Assembly (NCBI GenBank): GCA_928212115.1
Contig: CAKMRJ010003334.1
Coordinates: forward strand, 21,260,546 to 21,324,545
Length of the DNA stretch: 64,000 nt
Direction of reading: 5' to 3'
Source: Lactuca virosa
Lineage: Eukaryota > Streptophyta > Magnoliopsida > Asterales > Asteraceae
The notes under the pieces were generated by a model, which saw only the letters and a list, made by a program, of their open reading frames with translations, was not told the DNA's origin and searched no databases. Both the position numbers and the translations under genes were made by a program. The first letter of the stretch is position 1. Each line of letters starts with the position of its first letter. Shown piece after piece: positions 34,403 through 46,955 of this stretch.

Positions 34403-37180
34403 GAAATTTTTTTTGATTTTGTCTTGTTTTATATTTCCTTGCAATGGCATTTGTGAAAATTGTTGTTTATATGTTTCTATTAATAGCAATATTGAAAATG
34501 GTTTGATTCTTAGTTATATCAATTGTGGTAGTGTTGTAATTTTCTAAGTAAGGAAAGATTCTCATCGCCCAAGTTTCAATTGGATAGAAACCTGGAATCA
34601 TATGATGTATGTAAATCTTGGTACTTGGGAAATTAAGACTAATTCCATGTTTACATATGTATGTAAGTTAAGTGGAAGATGAAAAGATCTAGTACACATT
34701 CATGTGTACTGGTCAGGTCCACCACAAAGGATGATAAAGGCTATTCGACATGATTTACTAATGGTACAGTAAATATGGTTATGCTTGCAAGTTTAAGTGT
34801 AATTCTAATACCTTGAAAAGTTTCAATGTATAGCAGAACGAATAAGAAGAATCAATTAGGCAGAAAGATAAAACTTTCTCCAATATGAAAGGAAAGGAGA
34901 GTACTTTAGTATCATGTTTTATGATCATCCTTATGATTATGAAACCATGTCTCAATTGATCCTCTAAGGATACCTTAGTGCATTTATATGACTAAGGAGA
35001 GGTATCGGGAATTGTTAAATGGTTAAAATCAAAAGGATGAGTCATACTTCGTTCAAGTATCAAGTCTTAGAGTCATACTCCAAGATTATGCCTTGAGTGA
35101 CATATGTTAAGTAGGTTTATAGCACATTTGTAATTGGTAGTTGTGATAAAACAAAGACCAACTAAGACCAATTGTGTGAAGTGTTGGTTGATAGGAATCC
35201 ACACTAACTCTTGGATATTAGTTAGTCAAGGAATGTTTCTTGACCAGAGAAACTTATATGTCAAGTTGTCAGTGGGAGTCTTAAAGATCTTGAAGAGTTT
35301 CATGAATTAATCAAGAATAAACCTATTGTTCATCGCTAGCACACGAATTGAGGTTCGTAACCTAACGTATTGACATATTCTTGTTTCTGTGCTCATTCCA
35401 GTTAAAGTTGACTATGCATGTGAGTTCTATGAGTTCTCATTGTTTGCATAAGGCAAAGCATCTAGATCAGTTGAAAGTTTATTGATCAGCATGGGGAGAT
35501 GCTCAACAACTTGGAAGACATGGTAGACCCTTGTACTACCAAGTGGCAAGAAATTAAGATTGAGCAGGTTCAGTCCATATGAGTTTGAATTTGCCATAGA
35601 CCTTGTCTTATGATAGATTCACATGGATAGGAACACATACACCATAAAATCTAAGTGTCATAAGGTTTCTCTCCGCTTCATGAAAATGATTGTGAGGAAA
35701 CGCTTTCGCTAAGTAGATTTTAAATAGATTATAGTTGCATTAATTGCATTCTCAAATCCGATTATGATTACGGCATCCCTCTTCATAGTTCGAATTGTGA
35801 GAAATGGCAAAATTCTGAACATTCGGGACTTATGCTGTAAGTTTTGAAATTGTTTAGACACACATATGAGCTATCCAAGGAAAGATGTCTGAGTTTGAGA
35901 AGCCTAGATAAAGTCTTATCGAAGCATCTTGTATCAGAAATCTGAACTTTTGTAAGAAAGTCAATAAGTATTGATTTCTAGAAGTCCAACTGATTTCTGG
36001 ATACATGTCAAAGCTAGTGGGAGCATGCTGGTAAAAATGTAATTATTATGCTAGTGGGAGCACAATTATTACGTTAAGTTTGCGAGTTAGCATGTTATTA
36101 TAGAAAACAAAAGTTTCAATTCGCAAAGATGCAGAGTTTGAAAAGTTGTTTTTCTATAATTAAGGGAGAGGAACTCATACTTCATTTCAAATCTAAAAGC
36201 TTAGATTGAGATTTTAATCAAATTTAGTCAAAGACATATATGAATGTTATGTTGAAATGATTCAACATTAGGAAATTCTATATATGGAAATATTATAGTA
36301 AGATACTGGTAAAGTATCATGTCTTTATGTATACATTGTGAATCGTATCCCATAACTCGGGGGTACAGGATCGATTGCATATTCTATATATTTATGTGTT
36401 CTGAATTTTCCAAAGCCTAGGGCATTAGATGGAAATGGGAACAAAACCAGATATGACTAAAGTTGTTAAACAATTGCTAAGAACAATATGAGGTTTACCA
36501 AAGATTGGTGCTTATGGACAGTTGGATGTATAGTAATGGATGGACCATATTGACATGATTATAAATAGATAGCATTGTCATATGGAAAACATGGAAATGT
36601 TTTCATAATGGGAGTTTCATATTAAGAATCTATGTGTAGGTTAGAAACCTTTATGCAAGAAGGATGTTCAAAGGAATGTACTTTGAATGTGAGACTTCAT
36701 ATCTACGGAATTGTCTTGTAACAATATCCAGTGGAATACTTTGTAATATTCTTTTCCAAGTCTCTGTGACTTGGTGCATTGACATTACAAAATGATATTA
36801 CATGATAGTTTAGAATCTAACACGTTCTAATAGTGGCAAAATTTTGTATTCTTACACTTGTGATCAGGATTTGGAATGTGAATGAGCATCATTGGAAATA
36901 TATTCAATGATCTATTTCAGAAGGAAAGGACATAGGAAAAACATAGTGTGCATGCTTGGAGCATGGGAATGACTATTGTTTTTTTTTTAATTCAAGTATT
37001 AAGCTGATTAATCGAAACATTATACAATGAATAATGTGTAATCAATATGGTGATTAAATAAAAGGTGTAATATATAACACTTTGTAATAGTCGGTTTGTA
37101 TCCAGTCTTATGTAAACAAGTTATCAATGTAAAATATTATTTTTATGAATATGCAAGTAGCATGTTTTGGAGTAACAATT
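34403..37180 (+). pseudogene. Degenerate copia pol of element F
   Basis: No long frame. Collinear blocks with element E (for example TTACGGCATCCCTCTTCATAGTT, the paired CTAGTGGGAGCA motifs, and ATCGATTGCATATKCTATA) show common origin. I could not place individual pol domains reliably. Confidence 0.55.
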
Positions 37181-37919
37181 GTCAAATATGAAAGTATGGG
37201 TCTTTCATTAGGCCAGGGTGGGTTTGTTCACATGTCTGTGGGAGGGCCACAAGAGGTTTGGAATCGGAAATTGGGTAGGTCGTAGGAGACCGGGTACGAG
37301 ATAAGGCTACAGTTGGTCTTGTAGCGTTCAGTTTGGCATCGAGTTGGTGGTGTGCTGGTCGGGGTTTGGGTTGGTCATTTTATAAGTTGAGGTTTTCTTT
37401 CAGAAGTCGCGTGGAGTGACTGTGGGAATGTATTATAGTTCAGCAGATGGGCGAGAATTCGGTATTTCAGATAGTTGGCAGGAGTTGGGACCAAGGAGGT
37501 CTCGGCTATTTGTGGGAAGCATTCAGGAGGCAACATGGTGTTTTGGGCAGTAGTCGTGATTTGAGGCTTCGTATGGGAGTAGGATAACTGGTTGATTGGG
37601 AAATACTAAGTCACTCGCAGGGGGATTGAATAATATTAGAGTAATTGATTTGACCCTGTTGAGCAGCTCTCGTCTGAGTCTACCGTTGTAGGGATGAATC
37701 TTCTACTCGAAGGATTATCTTAGCCTTTTTCGCGTATAAGTGTTCTATAGTTGTATATGGTCAGTGACTTTGTTCCTTTGAACCATTTCGTTGGGTATGA
37801 AACTCTATGGGATTGGCTTGGTAGTGGTTCGATGTAGGAGGTCTGACAGGGAGTTAGACCATTGAGACTTTAGTTTCGGATTTCAGGTGAGGTAGGATTG
37901 GTTTTATGTTCCAGAGGTG

Positions 37920-38828
37920 GTGGCACGTCATAGTGTACCAGTAACCGTGGTTTCAGACCGAGATGTTCGTTTTACTTCCATATTTTGGAAGTGATTCCAT
38001 GATGGGATGGGCACTCGTCTCCACTTCAGCACGACATTTCATCCGCAGACCGATGGTCAGAGTGATCAGACTATTCAGACTCTTGAGGACATGCTGCGTG
38101 CGTGTGTATTGGATTTTGGTGGGAGTTGGGATATGTATCTTCCCTGAGCGTAATTTTCGTATAACAACATTTATCATGCTAGCATTGATCGACCTCCTTT
38201 CGAGATGCTCTACGTAAGGAAATGCATGACCCCGATCTGTTAGGGCGAGGTCGGTCAGAGGGTTATGGGTAGTACCGAGGTGGTACTCAAGACCACTGAG
38301 CTAATTCAGCAGGTTAGAAGCAGGTTCCAAACAACTCAGACTCGGAGAAAGTTATGCTGACAGGCGCCGGTCAGATTTGGAGTTTCAGGAGGGAGACATG
38401 GTTCTCCTCAAGGTGTCACCTTGGAAAGGTTTCATTTGGTTCAAGAAGCGGGGAAAGTTGGGCCCAAGTCTATTGGTCCATTCAGGGTGTTGGATCGTGT
38501 GGGGCCTGACAGCTTATCATTCTTGCTCTTCCAGCCGAGCTCAGTCAGATTCATAGCACTTTTCATGTCTCCCAGCTGCAGAAGTGTTTAGTGAATGATT
38601 CCATAGTCGTGCCTTTGGAGGATATTCAGGTGGATGACGTCTGTATTACATCAACAGATGGTGGTGTTTTAGATCGGAAGAAAAAACTTGAGGAACAAGT
38701 TGGTGGAGCTGTTAAGGTGCAGTGGCTGCATCGCAAGGATCCGAGTGGACGTGGGAGTCGGGGATGAGATGAAGGAACATTATCCGAGTGTTCATGGCGA
38801 CGGACTTTGAGGCCGAAGTCTGATTCTA
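37920..38828 (+). pseudogene. Gypsy integrase and chromodomain-like end, left copy, many indels
   Basis: Same region as 53560-54488 but broken by extra one-base losses. Examples: CTCGGAGAAAGTT for CTCGGAAGAAAAGTT near 38341, CCCAAGTCTATTGG for CCCCAGTTATATTGG near 38463, and GATGACGTC for GATGATCGTC near 38635. Motifs such as HPQTDGQSDQT are still readable in pieces. Confidence 0.75.
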
Positions 38829-38840
38829 GTGGGGGGCAAT

Positions 38841-40008
38841 TGTAACGCTAAGAAATGTATTATTTATATTTTGGTCCCTTATATATATTGAATTATTGAG
38901 TTTGGACCATATTTTGCAAGTTTGAGGAAGGCGGGACCGTTTCTGCCAATTTGGATTCTGGGAGGTTGAGCTCGAACGCAGGGGCATTCCCCTGGGAACG
39001 CACTGCGTCACGTGCAAAGTTTAAACCCTAAATTTAAGGTGTGGGATATTCCACACACCTTAAGTGCCAGGTATTGGCCTCATTTCAAGTCTCCACAGCC
39101 TCCGAACCCTAATCTCGAAACCCTAGAGCCTCTTTGAGTGTTGAGAGCTTATTTGGTGTGTTTGGAAGCTCCTTGAAGGAAGGAAAAGCTTGGTGCAAGG
39201 TGGTTGTTGTGTCGGTGATTCAAGGGAAGCTTTTAGATCTTGGTTCTCTGTTCTATTTCCAGCACATTTTAAGGTATTAAAGCTTCTAACCTTGGTCATT
39301 GAGGTTTAGATCTAAGGTTGTGGGAACTTTAGTCCCATTTGGTCCCCATGTTGAGATCTTGTGTTTATAATCACTCCAGAAGTTGAGTTGCTTCTTTTGG
39401 ATGTTAATGATGTCTTAGACTCATAAAGTTTTGCACCTTTAGAGTGGTAGAATAGAAGCCCGCATGATATAAGCCCTTTTTATGGAAGTGATGTTGTTAT
39501 ATCTTGAAGTTGGGACTTTGGGGGCAAGCAATGTCACCAAGTCATGACTTTATGGTTCTAGAGGTTCTAAAGAGACTTGGATTCTATGTTTTGGTGGTAA
39601 GCTTAAGCATTAAGTGGCTAAATGGCCGCTTTTTGGAATCTGGTCGCGAACGCACTGCGTAAGTCTGGGAAAACCCTGCGTTCCGATTGGGGTTCACGAT
39701 CTGGACTGGTGAGCAATGCCCAGAGTTCGACAAGGGAACTCCCTGAGTTCGATCCGACAGTGGGCTTCATTGGGCCATTTTCTTGGACTTTGTTATTAAG
39801 GGTCTTAGTGATCATCGTTTTAGGCTTTATTTATTGGACCATACTTTATTTGGCACTTAGGATAAGACTCACTAGAGGAATTATGGCCCATTTGGACAGT
39901 TGGGCCTTAGTGGGTCATTATTAGTGGGCTGGGAAGTTACCTAGTGTTGGGTCTTCCTATGTATGGTTTTTTGGTTGGTTTTGGGCCTTAGTCATCGACC
40001 AAATTAGA
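38841..40008 (+). repeat. 3' LTR of element H, left copy
   Basis: It starts TGTAACGCTAAG right after the purine run AGTGGGGGGCAAT and runs into element B at TTAGATGTCACAC. Confidence 0.75.
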
Positions 40009-42929
40009 TGTCACACCCCCAAACCAAGGATGGCGGAAACCAAACCGGGGGTGTGGAACGTCGGGGGTGGAGGACTTCATGTATAGTATCATAACAATAA
40101 TGTAATAGTAATTCAAGCAAACACAACCAACATATATATAATTGAAAAAGTTACATCATGTATGAATTACATGTTTACGAATCAATTACAATATGTTGAC
40201 AAAATATGAAATAGTAGACGCCTTAGCGTCCCATCCTCAAAAGCACTTGATTACCTGTTTAATGATTTCCTGAGAATACAAGTTGTTTGAAAAAGTGTCA
40301 ACACAAGGTTGGTGAGTTCATAAGCTTTTGTTTGGTATTATTAAAAGCTTTCGTTTGTGAAAGTAGTATTGTGTTAGAAAATCCAATATTTTCCTTAATG
40401 TGTAAATGTAGTCTTAAAACCCAAAGACCGAAATGTACAAGTAATTTGTCATATTTATAGTAAAACAATGCAAGTTTAAATCGACATAAATCGTTAAATT
40501 TAATGAAGTTCCCGTAAATTCCAACGTTTATTAATACTTTATGTGAGTTATTATAACCATGCTATGACCTAGTTGGCCTGAAACGACGTTCTTCAGGCGT
40601 CGGAAATGTTATGACATTTGTCACCCCAGACCTGCCGGTCTAGCTGTTGCATGTAGCTTAGGTGTGGGTTTGTCAAACCCAATATAGATCTATACACAAG
40701 TATCACGCTCTCCCTCAAGGAGACTCTGGTTACAATACATGACTTAATGGTAATTTGAAGTAAATGTCTCACAAAGTCATTAACGGAATTACGTGTTATG
40801 AAAACTTGGTACCGTATGGCCGTACCTTGCTTAATGAAAATATCCTTTGTATAAATGTACCCTTTTTAAATGTATGTGTTATGTAATGTATCATAAACTA
40901 CACTTATTATAGTTTATCAACCAAGGGTAGTACGTGGTAATGTATGCAAACTATATTCAAAATAGTTTATTTAATGTTTGAATGTATCGATTGTACTTTG
41001 ATTATAATCACTTGTTATTCTTTATATTTTATATGACCAAATCCATTTGAAACTGATGTGTGTGTCTAAATATTAAGATAAAATGTCATATATTGCATAG
41101 TACAAATATCGTCACATAAAGATATAGACCTTGCTCAACATGTTACAAAGGTGAAATGAAATTATTAACAGCAACTTTTCGTTTAAAAACAGTTTTGTTA
41201 CCGTTCTTAGAAAATTTATAGAAAAAAATCATCACAGCTCTAAATCCAAATCCGCAAATTTTGAGAGTTTGGAATATGAGTCTAGTTTGTTCGTAAATTT
41301 TATCATGATTTTTAGTGATCTCTAACAGAGGTGAAAAGGTTCATAATCACAGACTGGTCCGGGTTTGCCTCTGAAATGACAGGCAGTTTTGTAAAAATCA
41401 CCATTTATTGTAGAAAAAATCATTTGGAGATGTGCAAGTAGTCATTTTAAAGCTAAGAGTTTGAACTACTTGCACCTGAAACAGTTTTGAAAACTAAAAT
41501 ATTTAAGTTGACCCAAAACAGTCCGTGATTAACGTCCATCTTTTCTGATGCAATCTGTTAGAAAAAGTTTAATTGTGTTCTTGATGATTTTACTTGTATT
41601 CCCCCCTTAAAACTTAAGAAAAACATGTAAATGTAGGGGTATGAACTCACTTATGTGATTTCAGTAGATGAAAGTGAGAGAGAGGAAGTGTTCAACCCAA
41701 GAACACTAAGAAGATGTCTTGATGATTCGAGAATCTAACACCGAATAAGATGGAACTTTGTGTAAGATATCAATGATTGAGTAGAATGGAGGAGTTTAAT
41801 AATTATGTGAATGATGAAGATACTTACTAATTGAAGAAAGAAACCCTGGAGAAAGCCTGAAGTTCTTGAAAGTTGAGAGAAAAGATGAGAGAATTTTGGA
41901 GAGTGTTCTTTGGTTGCTAAGTGTAGAATGAAAGAGTTTTATGGAGAATGAGGAGAGAGGATCAATCCTCCAGCTCTTAGAACATGGGAAGAGCTGGAGA
42001 TTGGGGTGTAAAGGTCCACTAAGGGTGACAAGGAGTAGTGGGAAAGAGTGGATGATCATAGAGTGAGGTGGTGGTGGTGGCTTGCTTTTGTCATAAAATA
42101 AGGAAAAAACAATATTCCCTCAATAATTAGTCCAACCACCAATTCTTTTAATACATTTTTATAAAAACCCTGGAGATTTATATATTTTGGGGCCTTAGTT
42201 TATAAAAAAGTTTTGGGTGAAAATCCCACGTTAAAATAATGAAAAACGGAGTTAAAACGAAGTCGTAGTCGAAAAACCGGAAAAATTATGACACGCAAAC
42301 ATGCATGTCGTCTTCGTTTATGACAGGGGCTTCCTTGATACTCATTGCGTGTCATCAATACGCGAGTCGTAAGGTTACGACAGACAAATGTGTGTCGTCT
42401 TCCTTTATGACAGGGACTTCGGTCCTGAAGCTTCAGTTTTGGGTCCTTAAGCCTATTTTACCCGTTTACCCCGTTTCAAGTGGTTTTGACCCAGTTAAGG
42501 GTCGGGATGGCCCGAATGATTACAAAAAAATTAAAGGAACTTTTGAGAGAGATTTGGGAGAGATTCGGGAGAGATTTGGGAGAGATTTTAATAGAGAGAG
42601 GTTGAGTGAAAGAGATTGTGAGAGGTTTCGTTTGTGATCTTTTTGAGTGTCCGGCTTCGCAACGAAAGGTCCATAAACCCCGTTAAGCCATGATTTAGTG
42701 TCTTACACAATCCCGATGATTGTGCAATAGTGTTTTATCGCTTTGGTTTGTTGTTTAGCACTGTTAAGGCTAAGGAAAATCAAACACATGAATTTTTCAA
42801 ATGATGTTTCTCATTGAAATAGCGAATTGTATAATGTAAACCCTAACATACAAGGGTTAATGGAGTTGACCGGTTTGACTTGTTGACTTTGTTTGACTTT
42901 GACTTGAGCGAAATTTGACGGTTGTCACA
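40009..42929 (-). repeat. 3' LTR of element B
   Basis: TGTCACACCCCC...GGTTGTCACA, 2921 bp. Near 40040 it has an odd local insertion (AAACCGGGGGTGTGGAACG) absent from all other copies. Confidence 0.9.
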
Positions 42930-42944
42930 TCATCCCCCCGTTAG
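42930..42944 (-). other. Polypurine tract of element B
   Basis: On the minus strand CTAACGGGGGGATGA directly before the LTR start TGTGACAACC. Confidence 0.85.
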
Positions 42945-43275
42945 AGGGAATTTCGTCCCGAAATTTGCATTTTGACTGGGACTTCAAGAGTTTGGAAAAA
43001 GATGTGGAAAACTTCTCGTACTACAAGAAATTGATTATGGCGAGGAACAACCTGCCTGATGTCACATGACGACCTTGGAAATTTCTTATTGTAACTTGAG
43101 CTGAGTCAATTTAAAAGGAGTTTATTGTTTTAGGATGATAGAGTATTCTATGTGTGCTTTTATACCCTGTTTTATCCTTGGTATTACCACTATGAATATT
43201 TTATAGTTAGCGAGTTCCATCATTACGAATGTTTCAACAAATTTTGACAAAATTTGCATTATAAGTCCTACTAGT

Positions 43276-43457
43276 TCTTTTATAGTCGATTGGCGTAAAC
43301 TAGTCGTATATCATTAAGATTGCAAGGGCATTTTGGATGGGTGACCCCGCCTTAAGCCCACAACCAAACAAGGAACAGGGAATGAGGCGGAATCACACAT
43401 TCTAAGTCCATAGAATCTTATGATATATGACCATAACGTTTACACTAGCCATCATAG
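43276..43457. repeat. Fold-back module (loop 43360-43377), element B
   Basis: Counterpart of module 1 of element C. Arms GTAAACTAGTCGTATATCATTAAGATT and inner CGCCTTAAGCCC pair with GAGGCG, AATCTTATGATATATG and GTTTACACTAGCC. The hAT element inserted at the outer edge of its right arm. Confidence 0.78.
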
Positions 43458-43461
43458 ATTC
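43454..43461. other. 8-bp target duplication of hAT element, left copy
   Basis: ATAGATTC, repeated at 44330-44337. The empty site is visible in element C near 2066 (CATAGATTCACTAG). Confidence 0.9.
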
Positions 43462-44329
43462 CAGGGGCGTAGTATTATTGGGGCCGGAGGAGTAGGAATT
43501 GTAGTTCAAAATAAAATTGTTATAAGCCTGCTATCTTCAAACTTGGGCTTTGGCCCCTCCCGATTCCTAATCAGAATGGTCCAATACTCTTGCCCGCTCC
43601 AAGTCGAGAGTTGATTCATGTGGCTTGAGCTTAGGCTTGGGTCTTAGAGAAAGAGGCAATGCGTCAGGCTGGCTTCACAGAGCTGCAAAAAACTCTTCTC
43701 TCTCGACAGTGGATAGATAACATGCCTCGGCTCTTCAGGCCCACATTGCCTACTGGGCCAACTCAAATGAACATCCACTTTGTTACCCCACTTGGGTTAT
43801 AGGCAAGTGTTACCAAGCCCGATATCAAGAAATCAAAATCGATTCATCCCTATTTGCCCAATTCGCTGCCTATCTCGCCTGCTGTTCGTTTCTCGCTGTC
43901 TCGCTAAGTCAGTCGCCTGGTCTCACTCTCGCCAATCGCCATCGCCTAATGCCCAAATCCCTATTCACACTTCACAGAAATCAGGTATGTAATCCCGAGA
44001 CCCATATCCTGTTCAGCTGTTCTTTCTTTTCTGATTGTAAGATTGTGATTGTTTGGTGTTGGCGTATTGCACTGCTGCTGCTGTTTTCAGTCAATCCGTT
44101 GCCTATTTATGCGTTACTACTGTCTTACTGAGTTTCTTTTTAATTTGGCTGTCTTGTGATTTGGCGATTTTCCAATTTGATTTACAAGTTATGAACTTAT
44201 AGATTTGGTTATTGTTAAATGAGTTATTGGTTATTGTTCAAATTTTGATTTTGATTTTTTTTTTGTTAATTTCAGTTTATAATATTTTCGGCCCCTCCCC
44301 CCAAGTTAATTGTTCAAGCTCCGCTACTG
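43462..44329. mobile_element. Non-autonomous hAT-like DNA transposon (868 bp)
   Basis: The ends CAGGGGCGTAG and (complement of right end) CAGTAGCGGAG form 11-bp imperfect terminal inverted repeats, flanked by the 8-bp duplication ATAGATTC. Both features are hAT hallmarks. No transposase is encoded; small frames inside have no known motif. Element C shows the uninterrupted site. Confidence 0.9.
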
Positions 44330-44419
44330 ATAGATTCACTGGTAAAAACCCTGAGTTTTTACATAGATGATAAGACTTATTTGGGTTTTGCCGTGTTCCC
44401 AAGATTCATGGTTTATAGA

Positions 44420-46195
44420 CTTGAATAGATGCTAGTTTTAGTAATAAAAAGAAATTTAGAATTTAAATGTCGATGTTAGATGCTTGTACTGATATTTAAG
44501 GGGTTAAAAAAATAAAGTTTTATTAGTTACCTATAGCGACACTCAAGTCATAATTTGCATGTGAGAAGACTTGGAGTACTTTCTAATGAAAAGTGTGCTA
44601 CTGGGGAAATTCGAAACTGGTACGTAGCTTCAAAGTCAAGAATATGCAGTAGGCATGTGATGCATTAAATGCATGAGGCACAAAAGTCCTAATTTGCAGC
44701 AATATATACGTATATGTGTGTGAATTGAAGAAGAAGGTTACGGCTCAAAGACCATTCATTTCCTCTTTATTTTTTTATTTATTACTCCTCCCACTTACCT
44801 ATATAAATCATCACAGAAGAAGGTTACGGCTCAAGACCATTCATTTCCTCTTTATTTGTTATTCGTTACTTCTCCCACTTCCCTTATATAAATCAGCACA
44901 TTCTTACCGCGACTCTTTAACTTCTCCCTCACAAATGGATCCGCCTGCAGATCATCAAAACCCCATAGATGACCTCGATCGGTTTCAGTACTTTGATCAT
45001 CAGTATCTGTTCAGGTATATATAAATGTCACTCATTACACCATCTTTCGCACAGAAAAGTGATTTTGTTTATATTGATCAAAACATGGTTTGATTTTTGC
45101 AGTGGTGACCTGCTCAACCATCAGGATTTCGAGTTGTCGGAAAAATCGCATGAAGTGCTCGATCAGAATGTTTCCACAGTACTTAACAAAGATCAAAACA
45201 TCATTTCTAGAAATGAGTTTCATGATCTTGATCCCCTTGAAGACATAAGCTTATGGGATTGTTGGAGGATGGTAATTTACCATTGGTTAGTTTCAGTGAA
45301 GACTGTAAATCCGGTGGTGAGGCTACAGGTAGTTCTAGTGCTGCCACCACTGATCACGGTGGCCGGAAGGTGGCAAATAGATTGAGACCATTGGAGTTTG
45401 AAGAGATAGCGAAGTACTTTGAGATGCCGATAATCATGGCAGCAAAGGAACTAGGGATATGGTTAACATTGTTGAAGAAAAGATGCAGAGAGCTAAACAT
45501 AAACAGATGGCCTCATAGAAAACTTAAGAGCCTTCAATCCCTCATTCAAAATGCCAAGGTAAACTACGATAATAACCTTCTATACATTACTCATGCATGT
45601 ATGCATGCACTTGGTAACCAAAGTAGTTTTGGTATTTTCTAAAATTTTAATTATTAGTTTTCTTTATAACATAAACATAGGCCCTAGGCATATGCCACAT
45701 CGAATCAATTGTTTTACTACGATTTCTGATTTATATTTACATAAACTTAACTCATTGTAAATTTTATGAACTCACACGAAAAAATATTGCATCTACCTAA
45801 AAAAACTAGGAGTTGGGATTAAAGGAGGAGGTAGAGACGTTAGCAGGGCACAAGAAGATGATGGAGAAATTGCCAGGTATGGAACTGACAGAAAGAACAA
45901 AGAAGCTTAGGCTAGCTTGCTTCAAAGCTATTTATAAGAAGAGAGGACTTAACAATCCTTAGTCCTTACCTTTTCTTTTAGCCATTTTGTTATCATTAGT
46001 GGATTTTAATCTACATTGTATGTGTTTTTCTCTTGATAGTTTGATACTCTTTTTTTTTTAGTTTCATTTTATGTATTTGTCTATTGATTTTTAATGCAGA
46101 AAATTTGTATAATTGGGTATTATAGTTTGTATTATGTATTTAGCCATATTTTAGATTGCCGACACGACTACGCCGACGACTCTATACCAGAGGTC
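44420..46195 (+). other. Captured host segment with RKD gene (left copy)
   Basis: About 1.8 kb with no counterpart in element C. Flanking sequence on both sides (TTGCCGTGTTC on the left, TAATCTTGTGATTTGTTCCATG on the right) is shared with C's internal region. The segment includes promoter, three exons and both introns on the plus strand, antisense to the element. Junction positions are accurate to about 20 bp. Confidence 0.8.
44935..45962 (+). pseudogene. RKD: RKD-type RWP-RK gene, left copy, frameshifted
   Basis: Exons 44935-45014, 45103-45558 and 45810-45962. Exon 2 lacks one G in TTGTTGG(G)AGGATGG near 45258, which shifts the frame ahead of the RWP-RK domain. Gly147 of the right copy is Trp here (GGGATATGG for GGGATAGGG), within the domain. 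Otherwise nearly identical to 60529-61557. Given the many one-base losses across this copy, sequence error is as likely as true mutation. Confidence 0.8.
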
Positions 46196-46680
46196 TATAT
46201 AAATAGACTTATGAATTTAGTAGGAATAACTTGATTATAATCTTGTGATTTGTTCCATGTCTGATCCACTCCTAAGATTCTCTTGACATGCCCCCAGTAT
46301 GTGTAATTAAAATTTTATTAGACTGTTGATCCTAAGTCTACCCTAAGTCCACAACAAACAAGGAACAGGTCCTAAGGCGGACTCACCATTTCTAGGTCAA
46401 TCATTCCTTAATTACACATAACTTCGAGGTACACCTAAAGAATCTTAGAGTTACCAGTTGTAAATTGTTTGTAATACCAAGTAGTGAGATTCAATGAAAT
46501 AAAATGCATGCCTATTTCATTGATAAACCTTTTAGTAAATATCCTTACCATTTATATACACATGTATATTTTCGCACTTTAGTGAACTATTCTTGGTGTT
46601 TCTGTTAACGTCTTGGAGATGGAGTTATGGTAGTGGGTAGAAGTAGGTTTTGTACGGGCGTTAAAATTTACACATCATGT
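46196..46680 (-). other. Rearranged internal sequence of element B
   Basis: 46200-46540 matches C near 4565-4920. 46550-46670 matches C near 4118-4250, so the order is changed relative to C. Sequence from 46675 on matches C from its gag ATG (5838) upstream. Confidence 0.65.
46280..46440. repeat. Fold-back module (loop 46351-46367), element B
   Basis: Outer arms TATGTGTAATTAA and TTAATTACACATA pair perfectly over 13 bp. Inner stem CTACCCTAAGTCC against GGTCCTAAGGCGG. The loop lacks one C relative to the consensus (present in the right copy). Confidence 0.8.
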
Positions 46681-46769
46681 TGCTCCTGCGAGAATAGGGG
46701 TAGAAGAGATAATTAATAGACGCCTAATCCTATAATTACTTATAGGGGTGATCCTTATTAGTTACGTCT

Positions 46770-46955
46770 ATAATCACGTAGTGCATATCAGTTATACATA
46801 ATTTGAGATAGAATAGACTTTCGAATAAATGACTCTACTCTAAGTCCACAACCAAACAAGGAACAGGAAGTAGAGCAATAGTCATAGATTCTGAGTCTAT
46901 AATATCTTAATTATGTATAACCTTGGCGTATGCACTCAGTTATCATAGGCCTACT
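46770..46955. repeat. Fold-back module (loop 46848-46865), element B
   Basis: Arms TAGTGCATATCAGTTATACATAATT and ATGACTCTACTCTAAGTCC pair with GGAAGTAGAG, AGTCAT, AATTATGTATAACC and GTATGCACT. Loop ACAACCAAACAAGGAACA. Confidence 0.82.

Larger units (their letters stand above)
31162..37180 (+). mobile_element. Element F: Ty1/copia, gag side, pol decayed
   Basis: LTR right part (31162-31506), primer site, long AT-rich leader, gag (33341-34225), then degenerate pol collinear with element E. It is cut on the left by element G and on the right by gypsy element H at about 37180. No pol frame survives. Confidence 0.78.
37181..40008 (+). mobile_element. Element H (left copy): 3' end of a Ty3/gypsy element
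   Basis: Decayed pol (37181-37920), integrase and C-terminal domain (37920-38828), PPT and 3' LTR (38841-40008). It inserted into copia F; the 5' part is lost. Cut on the right by element B. Confidence 0.75.

Noticed and set aside
37953..38217. Frames on both strands also found at 53608-53872
   Set aside because: Shadows of the degenerate gypsy integrase (FHPQTDGQSDQT in the coding frame).
43780..44131. Small frames of 60-70 codons inside the hAT element
   Set aside because: No transposase motif, no hAT dimerisation domain and no codon pattern; non-autonomous element.
44420..46195. RKD segment brought in by its own DNA transposon (Pack-type or Helitron)
   Set aside because: No convincing terminal inverted repeats, target duplication or Helitron end (CTRR hairpin) at the edges; still possible if the ends have decayed.
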